Positions 42,600-51,191 of a stretch of 63,048 bases of DNA are shown one piece after another (positions within the stretch are counted from its first letter, which is position 1; each line of letters opens with the position of its first letter). The stretch covers positions 1-63,048 of the forward strand of contig NZ_QOCZ01000011.1 of assembly GCF_018207095.1 (NCBI RefSeq). The letters are read 5' to 3'. Both the position numbers and the translations under genes were made by a program. Origin of the DNA: Nocardiopsis sp. MG754419. GTDB taxonomy: Bacteria; Actinomycetota; Actinomycetes; Streptosporangiales; Streptosporangiaceae. Below the pieces are notes generated by a model. It did no database searches, was not told where the DNA came from, and saw nothing but the letters and a program-made list of their open reading frames with translations.

Positions 42600-43447
42600 G
42601 GGGTGCCGAACCCCGCCTCCTGCAGGACCGGGGCGCCCTCGGTGGTGACGAACTCGACCCAGGCGGCGGCCAGTTCGGGGTCGCCCGAGGCGCCGAGCAC
42701 GCCGATCGGGTAGTCGTTGACCGCCTCCTCGGCCTCGGGGAAGTCCAGTCCCTCCACACGGCCCTCGGCGGAGATGACGTCCGTGGCGTAGACGAGTCCG
42801 GCGTCCACCTCGTTGAGTTCGACCTTGGTCAGGACGGCGCGCACGTCCTCCTCCAGGGTGACCGGGGTGATGTCCAGGTCGGCGGAGTCGAGGGCGGCCA
42901 GGGTGGCGGCCCCGCACGGCACCTCCTCGGCGCAGAAGGCCACCGCGACGTCCTCGTCGGCCAGGTCGGCGAAGCCCTCGACCCCGGCGGGGTTCTCCGG
43001 CGGCACGGCGATCTGCAGCGTGTTGGTGACGAAGACCCGCCCGTCCTCGCCGTGTTCGGCGGCCCAGTCGGCGTCCAGGCCCTCGCCCTCGACGACCTGT
43101 TCCATGGTGGCGGTGTTGGCTGCGGCGAACACGTCGGCGGGCGCGCCGGAGTTGATCTGCTGGGCGAGTTCGCTACTGCCGGCGAAGTTGAAGGTGATCT
43201 CCACCTGGGGGTTCTGCTGCTCGAAGGAGGCGGCGATCTCCTCGAACACGTCGGTGAGCGAGGCGGCGGCGAAGACGGTGAGCTCGCCGGCCGGTCCGTT
43301 GGCCTCGGTCTCTCCCGCGCCTTCGCTCCCGTCTCCGGTGTCGGAACCCGAGCAGGCGGTGAGCGCCAGGGTGAGCGCGGCCAGGGCGGCGATCGATCCG
43401 CGGGCGGTGCCCCGCGCGCGGGGGTGACGGGGCAGGGACTCACGCAT
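42596..43447 (-). CDS. modA: Molybdate-binding lipoprotein
   Basis: A 283-residue periplasmic-type binding protein anchored as a lipoprotein (lipobox LTACS, about residue 30). After an acidic linker the mature domain begins ELTVFAAASLTDVFEEIA and contains FAGSSELAQQINSGAPADVF, where the conserved Ser residues bind molybdate, and GLVYATDVISAEG near the C-terminus. It delivers molybdate to ModB. ATG 43447 lies eight bases inside the upstream regulator gene with a ggag site. Confidence 0.92.
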   Translation of the reverse strand: MRESLPRHPRARGTARGSIAALAALTLALTACSGSDTGDGSEGAGETEANGPAGELTVFAAASLTDVFEEIAASFEQQNPQVEITFNFAGSSELAQQINSGAPADVFAAANTATMEQVVEGEGLDADWAAEHGEDGRVFVTNTLQIAVPPENPAGVEGFADLADEDVAVAFCAEEVPCGAATLAALDSADLDITPVTLEEDVRAVLTKVELNEVDAGLVYATDVISAEGRVEGLDFPEAEEAVNDYPIGVLGASGDPELAAAWVEFVTTEGAPVLQEAGFGTP

Positions 43448-43841
43448 GGTGTTCTCCGGTGGTCTCGACGATGACGTTGGTGGACTTGACGACCGCGGTC
43501 GCCACGGTCCCGACCTCCAGGCCGAGCTCGTCGGCGGCCTCGCGGCTCATCAGGGAGACCACCCGGTGTGGTCCGGCCTGGAGCTCGACGGCGGCCATCA
43601 CCTGGTCGCGGACGACGTTGGTGACCAGCCCCTGGAAGCGGTTGCGGGCGGAGGAGACGCGACGACCGGGGTCGTCGTCGGCGCCGGCCCGCATGAAGGC
43701 GGCGAGCTCGGCTCCGTCGAGGCGGCGGCGTCCCGAGGCGTCGCGCTCCGCGGGCAGCCGTCCGGAGTCGACCCAGCGGCGGACGGTGTCGGCGCTGACA
43801 CCGAGCAGCTCCGCGGCCTCACTGATCTGGAAGGTGGGCAT
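43440..43841 (-). CDS. HTH-TOBE (Mop) molybdate-responsive regulator
   Basis: A 133-residue two-domain protein. Residues 1-50 are a MerR/excisionase-type helix-turn-helix (FQISEAAELLGVSADTVRRW). Residues 65-131 are a Mop/TOBE domain (ARNRFQGLVTNVVRDQVMAA then VATAVVKSTNVIVET) that binds molybdate. It is the first gene of the mod operon and overlaps modA, so it is probably the molybdate-sensing regulator, taking the place of ModE with a different DNA-binding domain. Such short HTH-TOBE proteins are known in actinobacteria. Confidence 0.88.
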   Translation of the reverse strand: MPTFQISEAAELLGVSADTVRRWVDSGRLPAERDASGRRRLDGAELAAFMRAGADDDPGRRVSSARNRFQGLVTNVVRDQVMAAVELQAGPHRVVSLMSREAADELGLEVGTVATAVVKSTNVIVETTGEHHA

Positions 43842-43895
43842 GGGATGAACTTACTCGTCTCAGATGCGAGGACATAATGGATGTTCGGCTAGCAG

Positions 43896-43901
43896 ATCAT
43901 A
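43896..43901 (-). promoter_or_regulatory. -10 element of the mod operon
   Basis: TATGAT on the minus strand, about 55 bases upstream of the regulator start. The AT-rich stretch 43870-43905 around it is the likely site of molybdate control. A good -35 is not evident. Confidence 0.45.
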
Positions 43902-43982
43902 ACTTTTCCGGGGCTCCCCTGGACCCTCCGACAGAAGCGCGCGTGGTCGCGCGTGGTCGCGCGGGGGCGGCGCGCACGAGAA

Positions 43983-44012
43983 GGGCCCGCATCCCCGAAA
44001 GGATGCGGGCCC
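43983..44012 (-). terminator. Hairpin terminator of the glycosidase gene
   Basis: Perfect 12-bp stem GGGCCCGCATCC/GGATGCGGGCCC with a six-base loop, 26 bases past the minus-strand stop at 44038. Just upstream, 43941-43964, the decamer GCGTGGTCGC is repeated in tandem. Confidence 0.7.
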
Positions 44013-44037
44013 CGGCCTCATGGGCGCGGCGACCGGC

Positions 44038-45672
44038 TCAGCCGCGCACGTCGGCGATCGCGCCGACCGGACCCTCCGCCCGGTAGTCGTCGAGGGCCGT
44101 GACGACGTAGCCGGCGCCGTCCTCCAGGGGCTCGGTGTCGGTCAGCGTGGGCTCACCGGTCATGCCGACCAGGTGCTCCGCCGTGAGCGCCGAGCAGTAG
44201 GCGTCCTCGTCACCGGACTCCAGGGCCTGCGCGGCCTCCGCCGGCAAGCGGTAGAGAGCGTAGAAACGGGCGTCCTCGACCTCGTTCCACTCCACCTCGA
44301 CGCCGGAGTCGACGCTCCGTGCCTCCACGTCGTCGACCGCGCCGGCCCGGGGCCCCTCGCCCTCGGGGTCCTCGATCACCGGAGGCAGCGCCGCTTCGGA
44401 GTAGTGGCCGCCCAGCAGGTGGTCGACCGCGCCGGCGTTGTCCCGCATGCTCTTGATGGAGAAGTAGATGTCACCGGAGACCTGGTCGAGCTCGCCGGAG
44501 TAGTCGAGTTGGGTGCTCAGGGCGTCGTCGTCGGTCCAGCCGTCCTCCCCCAGGCGGTAGGCGGCCTGACCGACGTACAGGTCCACGTCGGTACCCTCGA
44601 CCTCGTCCGCCCACCAGTCGGTCATGGCCTCGTAGTCGGCGGTGGAGAACCCGCGCTCCCAGTACAGCTGGGGCGCGACGTAGTCCACCGTCCCCTCCTG
44701 GATCCAGGTGCGGGTGTCCGCGTACTGGGCGTCGTAGGACTGCAGGCCGGAGCTGGGCGAACCGGCGGGGTCGGTGGAGTCGTTGCGCCAGATGCCGAAC
44801 GGAGAGACCCCGAAGCTCACCCAGGGCTTGGTCTCCTGGATCCGACCGTGCACGTCCCGCATGAGCTGGTCGACGTTGTCGCGTCGCCAGTCGCCACGGT
44901 CGTCGAAGTCGCCGCCGTGGGCCTCCCAGCTGGCGTCGTCGTCGAAGGTGGCGCCGTCCTGCGGGTAGGGGTAGAAGAAGTCGTCGAAGTGCATGCCGTC
45001 GATGTCGTAGCGCTCGACGACGTCCATGATGACGGAGGTGACCCACGCGCGAACCTCGGGGTTGCCGGGGTCGACGTAGGCCTCGCTGCCGAAGTCCACC
45101 AGCCAGTCCGGGTTCTGCACCACGGGGTGGTCGTCGGCCAGGTTCTCCACGTCGGGGTCCTGCAGGCCCACACGGTAGGGGTTGAACCAGGCGTGCAGTT
45201 CCAGTCCGCGCTCGTGCGCCTCCTCGACCGCGTACTCCAGCGGGTCGTAACCCGGGTCGCCGCCCTGCTCGCCGGTCAGGTAGCGGGCCCAGGGCTCCAG
45301 CTCGGAGTCGTAGACGGCGTCGGCGGTGGGACGGGCGTGCAGGAAGACGGCGTTGAGGCCCATCTCCACGGACTCGTCCAGCCACGTGTCGAGTTCGGCC
45401 TTCTGTTCGTCGGCCGACAGCCCGGGTTCGGAGGGCCAGTCGATGTTGCGCACGGTGGTGAGCCACGCACCGCGCATCTGCCGCTTGTCGTCGTCGGCCT
45501 GACAGGCGACGGGGGCCGCGATGCCCTCACCACCGGGCTCGCGGTCATCGTCGGAGGCGGGATCGCCACCATTGGCGGAGCAGCCCGCCAACAGCACCGT
45601 GGCGGTGGCCACGGCCGCGGCCCACCGGCCCCCGGCGCGCGGCGTGGTCAGGGCCCGAGCCATGGATCGCAT
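44038..45672 (-). CDS. Family 10-like glycosyl hydrolase (GHL10/YngK type) lipoprotein
   Basis: A 544-residue secreted lipoprotein (lipobox VLLAGCS, about residue 30). The catalytic domain starts MRGAWLTTVRNIDWPSEPG and contains NAVFLHARPTADAVYDS, ELHAWFNPYRVG, DIDGMHFDDFFYPYP and VDYVAPQLYWERGF, the signature of the DUF187/GHL10 family. The C-terminal 100 residues look like a fibronectin III-type domain (VEARSVDSGVEVEWNEVEDA). Its polysaccharide substrate is unknown; cell-envelope polymers are likely. ATG 45672 has gaaggag upstream; a longer frame upstream is not coding-like. Confidence 0.88.
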   Translation of the reverse strand: MRSMARALTTPRAGGRWAAAVATATVLLAGCSANGGDPASDDDREPGGEGIAAPVACQADDDKRQMRGAWLTTVRNIDWPSEPGLSADEQKAELDTWLDESVEMGLNAVFLHARPTADAVYDSELEPWARYLTGEQGGDPGYDPLEYAVEEAHERGLELHAWFNPYRVGLQDPDVENLADDHPVVQNPDWLVDFGSEAYVDPGNPEVRAWVTSVIMDVVERYDIDGMHFDDFFYPYPQDGATFDDDASWEAHGGDFDDRGDWRRDNVDQLMRDVHGRIQETKPWVSFGVSPFGIWRNDSTDPAGSPSSGLQSYDAQYADTRTWIQEGTVDYVAPQLYWERGFSTADYEAMTDWWADEVEGTDVDLYVGQAAYRLGEDGWTDDDALSTQLDYSGELDQVSGDIYFSIKSMRDNAGAVDHLLGGHYSEAALPPVIEDPEGEGPRAGAVDDVEARSVDSGVEVEWNEVEDARFYALYRLPAEAAQALESGDEDAYCSALTAEHLVGMTGEPTLTDTEPLEDGAGYVVTALDDYRAEGPVGAIADVRG

Positions 45673-45976
45673 CAACGTTCTCCTTCGGGGATGTACGCGC
45701 GTCGCCGTTCCCCTGGCGCCACGCCGCGACCCAGAGTAGGGCAATATGTCAAGTTTCGGATACGATTCAGCCAATGTGTGGATAACCTCGCACCGTCCCG
45801 GCCCCGGGAATGTTCTCGCAGGTCAATGAAGCACCGTGGGGACAGGGCCCCGGGAGTGGGCACACTCCCCTGCAGGCAAAGAGTGCACTCCACGTGACCG
45901 TCCGAGGTGGGGAACGGACCTCCGGTGAGCAGCCCACCTGCGACGCACCGGGGACACGACCCGCCGAGCGAGGTTC

Positions 45977-45982
45977 TAGACT
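45977..45982 (+). promoter_or_regulatory. -10 element of menF
   Basis: TAGACT ends eight bases before GTG 45991, indicating a leaderless or near-leaderless transcript. Confidence 0.5.
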
Positions 45983-45990
45983 CGAATCCC

Positions 45991-47274
45991 GTGAACGCCG
46001 CGCAGAACCCACCCAAACTGTTCGTCCGCACCGTCCCGCTGGCCGACCGGGCCGACAGTCCGGTCCGGCGCCTGCCGGAGGCCGCGCCCCTGGCCTGGTT
46101 GACCGAGGACGAGGGACTCGTGGGCTGGGGCGAGGCGGCGCGCATGGAGCCCGAGGTCGCCCCCGAGGGCACCGCGCCCACCGACAACACGCGCATCGGG
46201 CGGGCGGCCCGCTGGTTCGGCGCCCTGCTCGACAACGCCGAGGTGGAGGACGAGGTGCGTCTGCCGGGCACCGGCCCGATCACCTTCGGCACCTTCACCT
46301 TCGCGCCCACCTCCCCCGGTTCGGCGCTCGTCGTGCCCCGGGTGCTCGTGGGCAGACGCGCGGGCCGCACCTGGTTGACCACCATCACGGACACACCCGG
46401 GGAGGACCCCGAGGAACTGCTGCGCCCCACCACCGATCCGCGTCCGGTGGGGCCCCTGACGTGGCACCCCGGTTCCCTCTCCCCCGCACAGTGGATGGAC
46501 GTGATCGCCGGGACGGTCGCGCGCATCCGCGCGGGCGAGCTCGACAAGGCCGTGCTGGCCCGTGACGCCCACGCCGAGGCCCGGGAGCCGCTGGACGTGC
46601 GTGTGCTGTTGGAACGCCTGCGCACCCGCTTCCCCGACTGCTTCACCTTCTCCGTGGACGGGATGGTCGGTGCCACCCCCGAGCTCCTGCTGCGCATGGA
46701 GGGCAGCGAGTTCACCTCCCTGGTGTTGGCCGGGACCCGCCCCCGCGGCGAGGACGAGGAGTCCGACCGGCGCCTGGGCCGGGAGATGATGAACGCGGCC
46801 AAGGACGTGGAGGAGCACGGCCTGGCCGTGGACTCCCTGCGCACCGCCATGGAGCCGCTGGCCGAGGAGCTCACCGTCCCGTCCCGGCCGCATCTGCTCC
46901 GGCTCGCCAACGTCCAGCACCTGGCCACGCGGGCGCACGCGCGACTGGCCCCGGGGGTGTCGGCCCTGGACGCCGTGGCGGCGCTGCACCCCACCGCCGC
47001 CGTGGGCGGGACCCCCACCGAGGCCGCCATGCGCCACATCGCCCGGGTCGAGGGCATGGACCGGGGCGGTTACGCGGGTCCGGTGGGTTGGCTGGACGGC
47101 GCGGGCAACGCCGAATGGGGGATCGCGCTGCGCAGCGCCCGCGTGGACGGACACCGCGCGCGCCTGTACGCGGGCGGCGGCATCGTCGCCGGATCCGATC
47201 CCGAGGCGGAACTGGCCGAGACCGAGTCCAAGTTCCGGGTGATGCGCGAGGCCCTCACCGACCCCGAGGACTGA
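45991..47274 (+). CDS. menF: Isochorismate synthase
   Basis: A 427-residue chorismate-utilising enzyme. Conserved blocks are IRAGELDKAVLARDAH (catalytic Lys region), [52 protein letters not shown] and YAGPVGWLDGAGNAEWGIAL, with the Mg-binding Glu residues near the C-terminus (EAELAETESKFR). It converts chorismate to isochorismate, the first step of menaquinone synthesis; a role in siderophore (2,3-DHB) synthesis is possible but no entB/entA-like genes are present. The men genes 7-13 kb downstream support menaquinone. GTG 45991 is chosen because of the adjacent -10 box. Confidence 0.88.
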   Translation: MNAAQNPPKLFVRTVPLADRADSPVRRLPEAAPLAWLTEDEGLVGWGEAARMEPEVAPEGTAPTDNTRIGRAARWFGALLDNAEVEDEVRLPGTGPITFGTFTFAPTSPGSALVVPRVLVGRRAGRTWLTTITDTPGEDPEELLRPTTDPRPVGPLTWHPGSLSPAQWMDVIAGTVARIRAGELDKAVLARDAHAEAREPLDVRVLLERLRTRFPDCFTFSVDGMVGATPELLLRMEGSEFTSLVLAGTRPRGEDEESDRRLGREMMNAAKDVEEHGLAVDSLRTAMEPLAEELTVPSRPHLLRLANVQHLATRAHARLAPGVSALDAVAALHPTAAVGGTPTEAAMRHIARVEGMDRGGYAGPVGWLDGAGNAEWGIALRSARVDGHRARLYAGGGIVAGSDPEAELAETESKFRVMREALTDPED

Positions 47275-47331
47275 GCCTCGCGGCACGGGTGGGAAACAGT
47301 CCGGAAACACCGTGCGGTTACCGTCACGGCC

Positions 47332-47781
47332 ATGCACATCGAGTTCGTGACCTGGGAGGACCCCGACGGGGTCGCCCTGCGCGCCCGGCAGCGGGCGGAG
47401 ATCGCCGAGCGCTACGGCACCCCCGACTCCGAGCCGGGCACCCCGCCCTCGGCCGCCGACATCACGGTGTTCGTCGTGGCCCGTGACGCCTCCGGCACCG
47501 CCGTGGCGTGCGGTGGACTGCGCGATCTGGGCGACCACAGCGGGGAGGTCAAGCGCATGTACGTGCTTCCCGCACACCGTGGGTCGGGCGCGGCCGCCCG
47601 GGTGTTGGCGGCGCTGGAGGAGCGGGCCCGTTCCCTGGGCTGGAGGCGGCTGCTGTTGGAGACCGGGGACCGCCAACCCGACGCGGTGCGGTTCTACACC
47701 AAGCACCGGTACACGCCGGTGCCGGCCTTCGGCGCCTACGCGGACGCCCCTTCCTCCCTGTACCTGGGGCGGGAACTGTAG
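47332..47781 (+). CDS. GNAT family N-acetyltransferase
   Basis: A 149-residue acetyltransferase. VEVKRMYV-type strand appears as EVKRMYVLPAHRGSGAAARV, with HRGSGAA as the acetyl-CoA loop, then WRRLLLETGDRQPDAVRFYT and KHRYTPVPAFGAY, typical of small GNATs that act on amino acids or small amines. Acceptor unknown. It follows menF by 57 bases but has no ribosome site of note; a TACCGT near 47316 may drive it. Confidence 0.87.
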   Translation: MHIEFVTWEDPDGVALRARQRAEIAERYGTPDSEPGTPPSAADITVFVVARDASGTAVACGGLRDLGDHSGEVKRMYVLPAHRGSGAAARVLAALEERARSLGWRRLLLETGDRQPDAVRFYTKHRYTPVPAFGAYADAPSSLYLGREL

Positions 47782-47847
47782 GGCTCGCCGCGCCTGCGCG
47801 GCTCCCGCCGGAGCCACCGCATTCGGGGCGGCATGGGGACGCGAACC

Positions 47848-47884
47848 GGCCCCGGTCCTCCCCCACGACGGAGGGACCGGGGCC
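47848..47884. terminator. Bidirectional hairpin terminator
   Basis: GGCCCCGGTCCTCC pairs with GGAGGGACCGGGGCC (one bulge), between the convergent acetyltransferase and PhoX genes. Confidence 0.65.
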
Positions 47885-47919
47885 GGTGGTCTGGTCCGGG
47901 CCGGGGCTCGGAGCGGGGA

Positions 47920-49944
47920 TCAGGCGCCGACGTCGCGGCCGCCCTTGTGCCAGGCGCACACCACCGACGGGCGCGGGAAGTCACCGTCGGGCCACACGCT
48001 GGTGGGCTGCTCGACCGTGCCGTTCTCGCCGGGGTGCTGCGGCGCGAGGAACACCGTCTTCTGGTCCTCGGTGATGAGCGGACCGCAGGTCTCGGCCTCG
48101 ACCGGGACGGTGGCGAAGGTCCGCAGTTCACCGCGGAAGCGACCCTCCACCGGCATCACGTGCAGGGCGTCGTTGGTCTCCAGGCTGCTGGGCTGGCCGT
48201 CGGTGGAGATCCACAGGTTGCCGTGCTTGTCGAAGGCCAGGTTGTCGGGGGCCGAGACCGGCATGACCTTGGACTTGTCGTAGCCGGCGTAGTACGTGGA
48301 GTCGTCCTCCGGGTCACCGCAGACCAACGGCACGATCCAGGCGAAGGTGGTGGCCGCCGAGTCCGCGCCGTCCTCGATGATCTCCAGGACGTGCCCGAAC
48401 TTGTTGGGACCGCGCGGGTTGGGCTCGTCGGCCTGACCCGGTTCGCGGGAGCTGTTGTTGGTGAGCGCGCAGTAGACCTTGCCGGTGACCGGGCTGGGCT
48501 CGACGTCCTCGGGGCGGTCCATCTTGGTGGCGCCGACCGTGTCCGCGGCCAGACGGGTGTGGATCAGCACCTCGGCCACGGAGAAGCCCGCGACGAAGCT
48601 CTCGGTGTCGCTGCACAGCGGGATCCACGCGCCGGTGCCGTCGAACTCGCCGTCGGAGGGCAGCGTGCCGGTGCCGTCGATCTCCTCGGCCGGGCTGTTG
48701 CCCTCCAGGTGGGCCACGTACAGGGTGCCGGTGTCCAGCAACGTCATGTTGTGCTTGTGCGAGCCCTCGACGTACTTCTTGTCGCTGACGAACTTGTACA
48801 GGTAGTCGAAGCGCTCGTCGTCGCCCATGTAGGCGGCCACACGTCCGTCCTCGGTGAGGTTGACGTTGGCGCCCTCGTGCTTGAAGCGACCGAGCATGGT
48901 GCGCTTGACCGGGGTGGAGTCGGGGTCGTGCGGGTCGATCTCCACGATGTACCCGAAACGGTGGGCCTCGTTGGGGTGTCGGGCGAGGTCGAAACGCTCG
49001 TCGACCCGGTCCCAGCGCCGGCCCGAGTAGTCGGTGGGGAACCCGTACCGGGCGTACTCCTCGGTGTCGGGCGCGCCGACGAAGTACTGGTTGAAGTTCT
49101 CCTCGCCGCTGAGGATGGTGCCCCAGGGGGTCATGCCACCGGCGCAGTTGTTGAGCATGCCCAGGACCCGAACGCCCTCGGGGTCGGCCTCGGTGCGCAG
49201 CAGTGCGTGTCCGGCCGCGGGGCCGGCGACCCGGAAGGCGGTCTCGGGGGTGATGCGTCGGTTGAAGGAGCGCTCGCCCTCGGTGATCAGTCTCCACTGG
49301 CCGGTGCCGTCGACCCGTTCCAGCTCCACCACCGAACCGCCGTGCGCGGCCATCGCCACCCGGATCCACTCCGGGTCGGCCGCGGCGCCGTCGGTGTAGC
49401 CGGCGAACATGATCTCTTCGTTGGTGTACTCGTGGTTGACCCACAGCAGACCGTGGTCGTCGTCGAGGGTGAAGAACCCGACGTAGTCGCAGTTGTAGCC
49501 GAACTGCCGGGCCTGGGCCTCACCGGTCTGGTTCGCGAAGTCGAACTCCGGGGCGTCGGGCAGCACCGGGTCGCCCCAGCGGATGATGACGTGGTGGTCG
49601 TAGCCCTCGGGGACCGAGACCTCGTCGCGGGTGTTGGGCAGCACGCTCTTGAACGTGGGGCGCGGCGACGGGTGGGGGCGGTCGGGGTTCCGGTCCGCGG
49701 CGGCCGGGCTCATGGCCGCCCAGCCCAGCGCACCGGCGCCGGAACCGACCACGGCACCCTTCAGGGCGGTGCGGCGGGAGAGCACGCCCTGGAAGATGTC
49801 ACCGAAGTAGGGGTTGTCGCTCTTGTTGGGGGCGGGGTGGAAGCAGGCGTTGCCACACCGGTACAGGCAGGTCTTCGCTGATCGACCACCACCGACACCG
49901 CCGATCAGCGGCAGAAGGCGGCGGCGGGGCGCGGATTCGGGCAC
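47920..49944 (-). CDS. phoX: PhoX family alkaline phosphatase
   Basis: A 674-residue exported protein. The Tat motif SRRTALKGAV (about residues 55-64) is followed by a hydrophobic stretch, so it is exported folded with cofactor. The DUF839/PhoX body includes YNCDYVGFFTLDDDHGLLWV, HEYTNEE, NNCAGGMTPWGTILSGEENF and KHEGANVN, which carry the Ca2+/Fe3+ ligands and the active-site Cys, and MDRPEDVEPSPVTGKVY. It releases phosphate from esters outside the cell. GTG 49944 has a gaggag site. The PHO box 130-150 bases upstream supports PhoR-PhoP control. Confidence 0.9.
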   Translation of the reverse strand: MPESAPRRRLLPLIGGVGGGRSAKTCLYRCGNACFHPAPNKSDNPYFGDIFQGVLSRRTALKGAVVGSGAGALGWAAMSPAAADRNPDRPHPSPRPTFKSVLPNTRDEVSVPEGYDHHVIIRWGDPVLPDAPEFDFANQTGEAQARQFGYNCDYVGFFTLDDDHGLLWVNHEYTNEEIMFAGYTDGAAADPEWIRVAMAAHGGSVVELERVDGTGQWRLITEGERSFNRRITPETAFRVAGPAAGHALLRTEADPEGVRVLGMLNNCAGGMTPWGTILSGEENFNQYFVGAPDTEEYARYGFPTDYSGRRWDRVDERFDLARHPNEAHRFGYIVEIDPHDPDSTPVKRTMLGRFKHEGANVNLTEDGRVAAYMGDDERFDYLYKFVSDKKYVEGSHKHNMTLLDTGTLYVAHLEGNSPAEEIDGTGTLPSDGEFDGTGAWIPLCSDTESFVAGFSVAEVLIHTRLAADTVGATKMDRPEDVEPSPVTGKVYCALTNNSSREPGQADEPNPRGPNKFGHVLEIIEDGADSAATTFAWIVPLVCGDPEDDSTYYAGYDKSKVMPVSAPDNLAFDKHGNLWISTDGQPSSLETNDALHVMPVEGRFRGELRTFATVPVEAETCGPLITEDQKTVFLAPQHPGENGTVEQPTSVWPDGDFPRPSVVCAWHKGGRDVGA

Positions 49945-50360
49945 GCGTTCTCCTCGGAATTCGTGACTGCTCCGCGCTCCCGAGGGGGCTGCGGGGCTCC
50001 GCTCGGGGGCGCGGAGTGGTGCGGGCAGTGGGTCCTGCCGGTCGCTCTCGACCTTGGCCGAGGTTCCACACGTCGGGGTGAAACCCGGGTGAACGCCCTG
50101 ACAACTCCCTTACACGGCCGTGGTCATCCCACGCTGGGGCATTGTGCGAACACTCACCGTTGGACCTCTTGGTGATACTCGCCTACCCATGCCGCGTCGT
50201 CCAGAAGCCTCGCCCTGGTGACATGGGTCACTTTCTCGTGATCACGCCGTGTACGCGCCGTTTCCGTCGACGCGTCGAGCGAGCGGAGTCTCCCGACCGG
50301 GCCGGAGCCGCTCTTCACGCACGCCGTGGGGTCGCACCCACCCCCGGAGCACCGGCTCGA
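49945..50360. other. Upstream region of phoX
   Basis: Apart from the PHO box at 50073-50094 and the ribosome site of phoX (gaggag), no gene or clear structure is seen. The right part is the 3' end of the siderophore ATPase unit, with no strong terminator identified. Confidence 0.4.
50073..50094 (-). promoter_or_regulatory. PHO box (PhoP operator)
   Basis: On the minus strand two 11-base direct repeat units, GTTCACCCGGG and TTTCACCCCGA, match the Streptomyces PhoP direct-repeat unit (GTTCACC). It lies 130-150 bases upstream of phoX. Confidence 0.7.
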
Positions 50361-51191
50361 TCACACGCCGCCTCCGGCACGACCGACGGGGACGATGAGC
50401 GGACCGCCGGTGACCGGGTCGACGGCGACCACCGCCTCCAGGTCGAAGGTCGCGCGCAGCAGGTCCGGGGTGAAGACCTCGGCCGGTGTTCCGGAGGCCA
50501 CCACACGTCCGTCCCGCATGGCGATGACCGTGTCGGCGTAGCGCGCCGCCAGGTTGAGGTCGTGCAGGACCATCACGATCGTCCGGCCGCCCTCCCGGTG
50601 CAGCTCGCGGACCAGATCCAGCACGTCCACCTGATGCACCAGGTCCAGGAAGGTGGTGGGCTCGTCCAACAGCAGCAGGTCGGTGCCCTGGGCCAGGACC
50701 ATGGAGATCCACGCCCGTTGCCGTTGGCCTCCGGACAGCTCCTGCAACGGGGTGTCGGCCAACTCCAGCAGACCCGTGCGCGCCAGGGCCCGCGACACCG
50801 CCTCGTGGTCGTCGCCCGACCACTGCCGGTACCAACGCTGGGCGGGGTGGCGTCCACGGCCGACCAGGTCGGCCACGGTCAGCCCGTCGGGCGCGGTGGG
50901 CTGCTGGGGCAGCACGCCCAGCGCACGGGCGACCTCTCGGGTGGGGGTGCGGTGGATGTCGCGCCCGTCCAGCTCCACCAGACCGGCGTGCGGACGCATG
51001 AGTCGGCCCAGCGCCCGCAGCAGGGTGGACTTGCCGCAGCCGTTGGGGCCGACCACACAGGTGACGGTGCCCTCGACGATGTCGGTGTCCAAACGGTCGA
51101 CGATGACACGTTCGTCGTAGGCCAGGGTGAGTCCGCGCGCGCTCAGGCGGTGGCGCGCGGCCGCGGCGGGACGGGTGTGTTCGGTGGTCAC
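50361..51191 (-). CDS. Ferric-siderophore ABC transporter ATP-binding protein (FecE/FepC type)
   Basis: A 276-residue ATPase: Walker A GPNGCGKST (48-56), signature ELSGGQRQRAWISMVLAQGT, Walker B LLLLDEPTTFLD, H-loop VLHDLNLAARYAD, all typical of iron-siderophore/cobalamin importers. It energises the FecCD-type permeases encoded just upstream; GTG 51191 overlaps the permease stop (GTGA). It is the last gene of the operon. Confidence 0.92.
   Translation of the reverse strand: MTTEHTRPAAAARHRLSARGLTLAYDERVIVDRLDTDIVEGTVTCVVGPNGCGKSTLLRALGRLMRPHAGLVELDGRDIHRTPTREVARALGVLPQQPTAPDGLTVADLVGRGRHPAQRWYRQWSGDDHEAVSRALARTGLLELADTPLQELSGGQRQRAWISMVLAQGTDLLLLDEPTTFLDLVHQVDVLDLVRELHREGGRTIVMVLHDLNLAARYADTVIAMRDGRVVASGTPAEVFTPDLLRATFDLEAVVAVDPVTGGPLIVPVGRAGGGV

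Noticed and set aside
43870..43905. ModE-type operator before the mod operon
   Set aside because: The AT-rich stretch lacks a convincing ModE inverted repeat, and the local regulator has a different DNA-binding domain.
43941..43964. Short tandem repeat GCGTGGTCGC
   Set aside because: Only about two and a half copies; too short to be a CRISPR or a meaningful minisatellite.
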